Shown piece after piece: positions 57,901 through 64,000 of a stretch of DNA of 64,000 nucleotides. Under the pieces are notes generated by a model. That model searched no databases and was not told the DNA's origin. It was given only the letters and a program-made list of their open reading frames with translations. This stretch comes from Certhia americana (taxonomy: Eukaryota; Chordata; Aves; Passeriformes; Certhiidae): NCBI GenBank assembly GCA_018697195.1, contig CM031878.1, forward strand, positions 1,873,818 to 1,937,817, given 5' to 3'. The first letter of the stretch is position 1. Every line of letters begins with the position of its first letter. A program made the position numbers and the translations under genes.

Positions 57901-60900
57901 TTTTTCTCTTGCGGAGTAGAAATGTGGAAGGACAAGCGTCACATCCAGATGGCGCAAACCCTTCGGGAGGAAAGCCAAAGAAGATGGAGGACCTTCAGGG
58001 AAAAAGCAAAAGCTGCATCGAAAAAAAGAGTCAGGTACTGCGGGAAGATGTGCCTTCCTGCCAGGGTGCTGAACCGGCCCCAGCCAGGGTTGATCCTGGT
58101 GCTGTCTCATGCCAAGGTCTCAGTCCCTGCCCACACCCGCATTGCTGGGCTGCTGGGAAAGGTGAGGCATCCATGTGTTGTAACTGTTGTAGAATGTGTA
58201 GAACCTCAACTTCTTCTTCTCACTTCACATGTCTCTTCGTGTGCTTTTTGGGGCTGGCAGCCACAACATGGAAGGGTTGTTTGTTTATAGGCTGTCTGTA
58301 GATCTCCCATAGGGCTGCTAAAAAGGGCAAGGCCTTTTAACTCTTCTGGCTTGCGATTCTTTGTCTGGTAACTAGGAAAAATGCTAGAACCAGGGAATTG
58401 GTTGGGATCTGCAGAGGGGAGTGGGCCTTCCCAGTTTGCCAGAGTCTGCGAGGTCAATACAGTACTATATATTGCTAGATAGGTTGTAGAGGCGCTTGCC
58501 TACACAAGTCAAGGCTTAGGCAGCAAGCATGAAAAGATGAGTTTTATGAAGATGATTAGGGTGGATGAAGGTCTTTAAACCAGCTCAGTGTAATCTGTGG
58601 CTCTTCTTTCTAAGCCACAGAGTGTGTCCTGGAGCTGAATGGTTGGGATGTGCTGACCCTAGGTCTGTATCTTCACAGATAGAGCTGATAATGGAGGACT
58701 ATTCACAAAAACAGGACCTCTTCAGTACAAGAAGGACCTGGAGGTAAAGCAAATGTGCTGCATGTTTCTTGCCATGTGGGTAATGCTGCTCACACACACA
58801 CAGACAGGGCTCACACACACACACACATACGCCCTGGTAATGCTTTAATGAGAAGAGGGTTTCCTCCCTTGCTCTGTCTGTGTGAGTGGGCTGGCAGGGT
58901 GTGCTCAGAAGAGCAGGGTGCTTGGTGAAGAGCACACCAAAGGGGACATGGCCAGTGGTAGCATTGCAGGGCTGGATACAAATGGTTATAATCAGAGAAT
59001 ATCAGGTTGGAAAAGCCCTCTAAGGGCGTGGAGTCTAACCCATTTCCCCCAGCCACTGCCAGCAACTACTAACCCAGTCCCCAATTGCCACATTCACAAC
59101 TTTTTTGAAGGCTTGCATGGTGGTGGACATCCACTGCCTGGGCAGCCTGTTCAGGCATGAAAACTCTTTCTGGGAAGCGGTTTTCTCTTTTCCTTCCGTA
59201 ACTTTACAGTGCAAAATATGCTAAACATTCCTTCTGATGCAACTTGACACCCACTTCCTCTTGTCTGGTCACTGTACCGGGAGCACAGCCCGACCCCCCC
59301 GGATGTCCCCTCCTGGCAGGAGTTGTGCAGAGCCACAAGGGCCCACTCAGCCTCCGTTTGCTCCAGCCTGAGACCCTTCCCAGCTCCCTAGTGCTCCTCG
59401 TCAGATTTGGGCTCCTGGCGGTTTCCCCAGCCCTTCTCTGGGACATGCCGGCCTTGATTGCCAGGAACTTTTTACCCCAATCCAAGAGCAGCCGGCCTTG
59501 CAATGCTTTTTCGACAAGTGAGGGAGCCTGTTGTGCCTTTCCTTGCTCTGCAGGCAGCATCTTCCCATAAGGCTGCGCTTTCCTTCCCAAGGCCTGCCCC
59601 CCGAGTGTGTCTGCCAGTGGATTTTGGTGTGTGTCCTAGGCAAGGTCTGTACGAGCAGCGCTGCCCGGGACAAGGGACGAGGCGGGCAGGCTGTGTCGAA
59701 ACCAACCTGGTCACACAGAAGCAGCAGGAGAAGGTATGGAAAAGTGGGTGGCTGTGGTGAAGGGATGGAAAGGGATGGCGGTTCTTGCAGCTCTCAGTGC
59801 CTCCTGATGCTCTTCTCCCAGCTCTGGGTTTTGGGATGAGGTGGGGAGGGGGGATGCTCCCAGTGGGCTCAGTGCCACTGTTGAACAGCCAGCCTCTTCT
59901 CCACCTTTCCTGTCTCTCCCATTTTTGGCAGCTGTTCCTGAAGCTGGTCAGACGAAATCACACCTGGAGGACACTGGTGAGTGTTGGAAATGCTAGTGGA
60001 GGGCGGAGGGGGAGTGGTTTCCAGGGGCAGGGTGTTGTGAAACCATGGTGTGGCTTGTGGGTGAGCTATGGTCAGGGTGACTCCTCAGAAACAACGCCCC
60101 GGACAGTGGCAGGGGCAAATTCCCTGGAGAAGCATGGCATCCAGCCGCCCCACCAAGCAATGTCTTTGCCTTCATCCCGACATCCCATCCTTTTAGCCTT
60201 TCTCTCGCCCTAGAATTACCTTTAGGGGGGGATTTTTTGATACTGAATGTTAAATTCTTGGAACACTGAACATAAAATGATTTGGGTTGGAGGGAACTTA
60301 AGGTCACCTTGTTCCAACCCCACTGCCATGGGCAGAGGACACCCCAGCCAATATATTGTTTGTCTCGCAGGACGGAATTACCGCAGAGTGGAACCAAGGA
60401 GATAGACTCCGTTGAAGAGTGGCAGACTATGAGCACATCAAAGCTGGTGAGGTAAATGCCCACAACCATCAAATGGCAGCATGGCCCTCTGGGTTTGCCA
60501 ACCTGCTGCAGGGCTCAGGGGACAGGCCAGAGTTGATGCTGTCTGTCCCCTCTGGCAGTGAGGAAGCAGGGTGTAGCAGCTACCCCTTGTGTGGGTGTCT
60601 CAAGCAAGGTCTGGATTCAATGCCCCCACTGCTCCAAGGTTTCTGCCTCGTGTTTTATATTTTTTATTTTCCATCACATTCTAAAACTGATGGAGTCAAG
60701 GTAGTGACATTTTTGCCCACTACCTGATTGCATGTGTGCTGTGGCTGTCATCCTTGACAGCTGTGGTCACTCTGGATACTCCAATGACTAGGCCAGATGT
60801 CTGGCGCCTTAACAACACCTGGAAGACCACGTGAAACTCTGGAAGACTTTACAGGATTTTCAGCCAAGGGCTGGTGGTGGCTGGAGATGCAGGTGAAAGC

Positions 60901-63236
60901 CAGTCATGGGGACAACATGTGGCACACTGTGTCAAGAGTCTTAACTTGTGTCTCACGATCTTGTAGTGGTGTGGGACCCCCTGGAATGAGTGTACAGCCG
61001 AAGCAGACGCCTCACAGGGAAGTGGCCCAGCAGGGGGGATTCCAGAACATGCGGGGGAATTCCAGACTGAGTAGAAAGAGGGCTGAGCAGCGCTTTGATG
61101 CTGGCCTGTGATCTGTGGGACTGTTGGATGGACAGGGACTGCAGAGACAGACTTATCCCAGATCAGCTTCAGGCTTGCAACCGGCTTCACATTCCAGTGT
61201 GTCATCTTGCCAAGTTACCTCTCTTCAGGCTGCTATTCCTTTTCCCCATTTGAATTTGCTGTTTGTTTTGTCTGGGGGTGTGGTGTTTGGGTGTCTCGTG
61301 CTGGGTGTGCTTTTGTCCCTCTAGAATGGGGACCCAGTTTACTTGTGGCTTGGCCATGTGATTGTGTCTCAGGTCTTAGACACTTTTACAACCCTAATGA
61401 TTCTGTGGTAGGGAAGGGATCCACTTTTGAAGAGGGTGATGTGGGAGTTTCCATCCCATTGTTGAAAAAGATCCATAAGTGTAACAAGTGGGATGTTCAT
61501 GGAATGTGTAAAAGATGTGAAATGAGGTTTCGTACCAGACAACAGATTTCCAAAGGGTTTAAACCTGCTTGGAAAAGGCTGGGCAGGTCATGGCAAGGAG
61601 ACAACCAGTCAAAGCACCTATGTTTCATAAATCCCCCGTGCTTTTTGTATGGCTCATACTTGGAACATGGAAATTAAAAAAACCCAAACATGTACCTGTG
61701 GGCACTTGGGGGGCAGTGTGATAATGGGGCCTGGGCAGTGCCAGCAGTATGGTGGGATTGATGATCTTGAGGGCTGAATGATCCTTGATTTAAAGTACAT
61801 GTTGTAAGGGAAAGTAGACTGGACCACAGGAACACTGGATACCTTGGGAAACTTACAGCCTTTAGGAAGCTGGCTGGTCTCCCCAGGGGAGAAATGTGTA
61901 GGCTGGTACCCTCCACATTAGTCTTGAAGATTTTTCAAGCTTAGTAATCTCCTTTGAATTACCGGTTGCATAGAGGGATTATTTCTCCTCTGGACAAGCC
62001 GGAGGAATCACAGCTTCCTTGTTTCCTGCAGGGACTAGCCCAAGCTTCTGGCCAGTTGGGTTGTTGTGGCATGTGGGGGGGAGAAGCAATCGCGGGGAGA
62101 CGCATAAGGACAAAAGAAGATTTGCCCTCATTTTAAAGATGTTATGGACAGTTTTGTCTGTGTTGTTTCAGTTCTTGGACTCGAGTGTGAGCGGATCAAC
62201 TATTCCGTAATGCCCTGTGGCTCCACGTCAACCAGCTCGCCCTGGGCTGTGTCAGAATGATGAGGTACTCTCAACTTGAAAACCTTCACTTGTCGCATAG
62301 AAAGCAAAGCCAAATTGTTTTCCTTGGGCACTAAGCCCTGTTAATCTGAGTTGGAATGCGGGCTCTTGATTGACCACAGACATGCATGAGCAGGCAAGCA
62401 GAAGGATTGGCCAGAACTCTTGCCAATGAGGGCCTCTGGGATTCCCATATTTTGAGGGCGATGCAGGCTCTGGCACAGGGTTCCCCAGAGAAATGGTGGG
62501 TTCCCTATCCCTGGAAAGTCCAAAGCCAGGGTGGACAGGGTTTGAGCAACTTGGCATATGGAAGATGCCCTGCCCATGGCAGGGGGTGGATGGGATGGGC
62601 TTAAAGTCCTTTTCCACCCAAAACGTTCTGGGATTCTGGTATTCCTCTACCTGAAGCTTGTGTGAGTACTGGGCTTTCAACCCTATGTGCAGTAAACAGG
62701 GGGGACAAAGCTGCTTTTTGATCCTGGTGTATACAAGCACTTTATCTCCTTTTGCGAAATACGAGGAAATGCGCCAGGCGCTTTAGACATGGCAAAGCAT
62801 TGAGAAGGATGTGATTTTTTCGTAAATTGACGGAAAAGGGAAAAGTTTGCCCAGGGAAGAGATTAGTAGAATCTCAGAAAGAATGCATGTCTGCTACTGT
62901 ACTCCTCATGGAGGTGGATGCTCTGGTCAGCAGCAATTTTGTGTGCAGGAAACATCATTTTTGCATTGCATTATTTGCCATTGCAGCAATAGTCTCTGCC
63001 ACTTTGACAGCCCATGGAGAACATAGTCCTGTTTTTAGTTCCGATCAGGCATTTTACTCAGAAGAGGGGAAAGACCTTAGCAGCTGAATGTCGTGTTAGG
63101 CAAGGATTGCATGCCTGTAAGAGGCTTGCATTTACTACTGTCAACTTTCCGAGCTCCTGTTGTTTAGGAAAACTACTATAAGGCCCCAGAGGGACTGTGA
63201 TCTCTGCAAGAAGTACCAGCTCCTTACTCTATCAAG
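45864..63236 (+). CDS. PSTPIP2: PSTPIP2, F-BAR adaptor; exons 1-4 intact, later exons frameshifted
   Basis: Clean exons: 45864-45896 (MREARFRDHFW), 53708-53808 (contains VGYDSIIQHLNDGRKNCKEF), 55494-55571 (EEKYGKELINLSKKKPCGQ) and 56431-56465 (TLKRSLDVFKQ). All have GT-AG borders and fitting phases, and together code for about 82 residues, the start of the F-BAR domain. The family member has 334 residues in human. Later exons are recognisable but frame-broken and are described in the next entry. The protein binds phosphoinositide membranes and PEST-type phosphatases and shapes the actin cortex of macrophages; loss in mice causes sterile bone inflammation. The identification rests on gene order (next to ATP5F1A) and on many short colinear matches. 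The 3' end of the gene was not located and may lie beyond the window. Confidence 0.88.
46050..46240 (+). repeat. CR1 LINE 3' end in PSTPIP2 intron 1
   Basis: Plus-oriented tail with ggaagtgtccaaggctaggt, tgggatagtggaaggtgtcc, atgggctttatggtcacttc and caacccaaaccgttctgggg. Confidence 0.92.
47632..48290 (-). mobile_element. Endogenous retroviral LTR, minus orientation
   Basis: Read on the minus strand the stretch holds aataaacagccttgaagaag, a polyadenylation signal followed by R/U5, then agcagaggagacgactctcg and the accgagatcg/gatctcggtgctgggc block, ending in a cccgagagatctggt motif. A tatatagggattt word lies upstream. This is a typical bird LTR layout. The right border is uncertain and no target duplication was identified. 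Confidence 0.7.
48416..48710 (-). repeat. CR1 LINE 3' fragment
   Basis: Reversed copy beginning tagaatcatagaagcataga, then gggaaagaccttacaaacca, ctgccatggtcagggacacc and tcctggtcctgtcattacaa. Confidence 0.9.
49165..49365 (+). repeat. CR1 LINE 3' fragment
   Basis: Plus-oriented copy with gggcaggccctggcacaggg, gggatagtggaaggtgtccc and ccttccaatccaaaccattc, close to a complete 3' end. Confidence 0.92.
50930..51042 (+). repeat. Diverged CR1 3' fragment
   Basis: The stretch ggagggcaggagggctcggc, agagggatctggggagtaga and acagtcttagagggcttttc follows the order of a plus-strand CR1 end but is diverged. Confidence 0.6.
51622..52005 (-). repeat. CR1 LINE 3' fragment
   Basis: Reversed copy from tcacagaatcccagaatggt over a run of 14 C at about 51,678-51,691, ccttggacatttccagagat, gtgccagggcctgcccaccc and gctctccctggagctttttc. 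It is the reverse of the segment also found at 32,300-32,712. Confidence 0.93.
52140..52240 (+). repeat. CR1 3' end
   Basis: A short plus-oriented terminus: gggtaggtgaagagcttggc, aatggtctcagaggtctttt and aacaattgtgtgattctgtg. Confidence 0.75.
53224..53440. repeat. Polypyrimidine (CTTTT/CCTTTT/CCCTTT) microsatellite
   Basis: About 210 bases of almost pure pyrimidine, first (tttttc)n, then (ccttttcctttt)n and (ccctttccctt)n. It lies in PSTPIP2 intron 1 about 270 bases before exon 2. The Phe/Leu-rich open frame across it is an artefact. Such homopyrimidine mirror runs can form triplex DNA. Confidence 0.95.
55230..55468 (+). repeat. CR1 LINE 3' fragment just before PSTPIP2 exon 3
   Basis: Plus-oriented copy with gatattgggaaggaattctt, gcagtgtccaaggccaggtt, ctctgggatagtggaaagtg and ctttcaacccaaaccagttg. 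It ends only about 25 bases before the exon 3 acceptor, so the polypyrimidine tract follows the repeat directly. Confidence 0.9.
56815..57300 (+). repeat. CR1 LINE 3' fragment with many indels
   Basis: It follows the copies at 31.64 and 45.1 kb (gggaacagagctgggcaagg, ctgagggagctgggaaaggg, cttgtggctctgcacaactc), but with several one-base differences in homopolymers: ggggggccttgtgg for ggggggcccttgtgg, gagggggacag for gaggggacag, gctccagggaaccaggg for gctcccagggaacaggg. It ends in cccaaagattgtgtgattct. Confidence 0.88.
58788..58830. repeat. CA microsatellite
   Basis: Two (ca)n runs separated by gacagggct, right after the donor of frameshifted PSTPIP2 exon 6. Confidence 0.85.
58990..59470 (-). 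repeat. CR1 LINE 3' fragment with many indels
   Basis: Reversed copy with atcaggttggaaaagccctc, gggcagcctgttcaggcatg, gagcacagcccgaccccccc and ggagttgtgcagagccacaa. Compared with clean copies it has small indels and changes such as gcccactcagcctccgtttgc. Confidence 0.85.
60268..60345 (-). repeat. Short CR1 3' fragment
   Basis: Reversed CR1 tail: ataaaatgatttgggttgga, gggaacttaaggtcaccttg and ccactgccatgggcagagga, immediately before frameshifted PSTPIP2 exon 9. Confidence 0.85.
62450..62645 (+). repeat. CR1 LINE 3' fragment
   Basis: Plus-oriented end with gcaggctctggcacagggtt, ttgagcaacttggcatatgg, catggcagggggtggatggg and caaaacgttctgggattctg. Confidence 0.88.
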
Positions 63237-64000
63237 GTACGGTGTATAAGATGTACAGTGCCGATTGTATTGCAAATGATTGCTCGATCCCCAAAAACAG
63301 GCATTAGTGTTTTACAGTACACTGGAAGCTTGGCTAAGGTCTAGAGGACAATATTGCTTTGCATGCTCTGGGATCTGTCTGTCCTGATAGGTTAAAAGCA
63401 TTTGTGGATGGATTGGGAGGAAACGCAGAGGCTGGATCATCTTGTGGGACAGAAGCTGGGCAGGGAGGACAAAGTGAAGGGTCTTTTCTGTTGAAGGCAA
63501 GATGAGACCTGGTGGCCAAGACTCGTTTGTGGCGGTGCTAAGGATGAATGCCACTAATTGGCGCCACACTGAGGAGAGGAGCATGTCCAATTTGGCTCTG
63601 GTGTTCACTCTCGGCAAAGGCATGCCCTGAGGATCCTCATTAATTTTCCCGAGTCAGTGCTTTCTGTTGTTTTTCCTCTCCCCAATACTGAGTCAGGTTC
63701 ACTTTCCCCATTTGACAGGTGGGCTGTGGGTGGTGAGCCCAACCAGCCTTGCCTTGTCAGATTCCATAAAGCCCAGGATGGCCAAACTCTGCCCTACCAT
63801 CAGCTCTGGGGGTGCTAGAACCAGGACAAAGAGAGTCCCTCAGCACACAGATCCTCCGCTCTGTGTTTGCCTTCTGTGCAGTGAGTGGGACCCTGCCCAC
63901 CCCGACCAGGCGCACCAGGGGAGTTCACTGCTTCATGGACTTGTGGCACTAAAGAGGAACTAGCTTAAGCCCTTGCCTAAAGTCTCTTTCAAGCTCCTTG
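63237..64000. other. Unassigned 3' sequence
   Basis: Past the last PSTPIP2-like block I see no further exon, repeat or polyadenylation signal that I can name. The remaining C-terminal PSTPIP2 exons may be hidden here by indels or lie beyond the window. Confidence 0.4.

Larger units (their letters stand above)
57917..63236 (+). pseudogene. PSTPIP2: Frameshifted PSTPIP2 exons 5-12 (decay or uncorrected sequence)
   Basis: Recognisable blocks: 57917-58034 (HIQMAQTLREE, then KKMEDL in another frame, then FREK); 58679-58743 (ELIM, then QYKKDLE two frames on); 59640-59733 (YEQRC, RDK and NLVTQKQQEK in changing frames); 59932-59976 (LFLKLV, then LEDT); 60371-60451 (EEWQ, then EHIKAGE); 62172-62264 (ECERIN, a stop, then NALWLHVNQLALGCV); about 62756-62840 (YEEMRQAL, EKDV, FFVN, stop); 63168-63236 (ENYYKAPEG, weak). 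Most exons keep usable AG and GT borders. Indels are mostly one base in homopolymers, roughly one per 10-20 bases of exon, with few substitutions. Exons 1-4 and the two genes before have none. The pattern fits noisy sequence at least as well as true decay. No repaired reading frame is proposed. Confidence 0.75.

Noticed and set aside
62756..62840. TGA in the damaged PSTPIP2 exon as recoded or read-through stop
   Set aside because: Neighbouring indels in the same exon and in other exons make recoding a needless explanation.

Overview
The window is avian genomic DNA, probably from the Z chromosome (or its W counterpart). Three neighbouring genes identify the locus. HAUS1 is on the minus strand (coding 21,723-31,199), ATP5F1A on the plus strand (35,215-42,617), and PSTPIP2 on the plus strand (45,864 to past 63,200). 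From memory, the human chromosome 18q21 order is PSTPIP2-ATP5F1A-HAUS1-C18orf25, and this block lies on bird Z. At least twenty CR1 LINE 3'-end fragments and several retroviral LTRs also point to a bird. The number of LTRs would suit a songbird, but that is only a guess.

Layout: 1-8,400 has no coding exon I can recognise; by synteny it may be an intron of C18orf25/ARK2N on the minus strand. At 8,400-8,860 there is a GC/CpG-richer patch that could be that gene's first exon or promoter. From 8,868 to 16,322 lies a cluster of different tandem arrays: GGGGCAGGAGAA-type, CAG, GT with an embedded cassette, TGTCCC, a roughly 22-28-bp unit and a 35-bp unit. It is interrupted by a 100-N gap. At 16.3-21.5 kb there is intergenic DNA with a few old repeats. 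HAUS1 has nine coding exons, a solo LTR in its last intron and a second 100-N gap in intron 1. The 4-kb HAUS1/ATP5F1A head-to-head interval is filled with CR1, LTR and minisatellite DNA. ATP5F1A has twelve intact coding exons and a clear polyadenylation signal. PSTPIP2 starts in a CpG-rich promoter and carries many CR1 copies in its introns.

Both complete genes translate cleanly: HAUS1 gives 292 codons plus stop, ATP5F1A gives 553 plus stop with consensus splice sites. PSTPIP2 exons 1-4 are also clean. From about 56.9 kb onward every recognisable PSTPIP2 exon carries several one- or two-base indels, and the CR1 copies there carry similar indels. I read this first as uncorrected long-read sequence in the assembly, and second as real decay of PSTPIP2 in this lineage.

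The genes have no operon-like relationship. ATP5F1A encodes a catalytic-core subunit of mitochondrial ATP synthase, HAUS1 a spindle augmin subunit, and PSTPIP2 an F-BAR membrane/actin adaptor of myeloid cells. I found no evidence of a new biological system. The most unusual DNA is the 7.5-kb tandem-array cluster. Exon coordinates were read by hand and may be off by one base.
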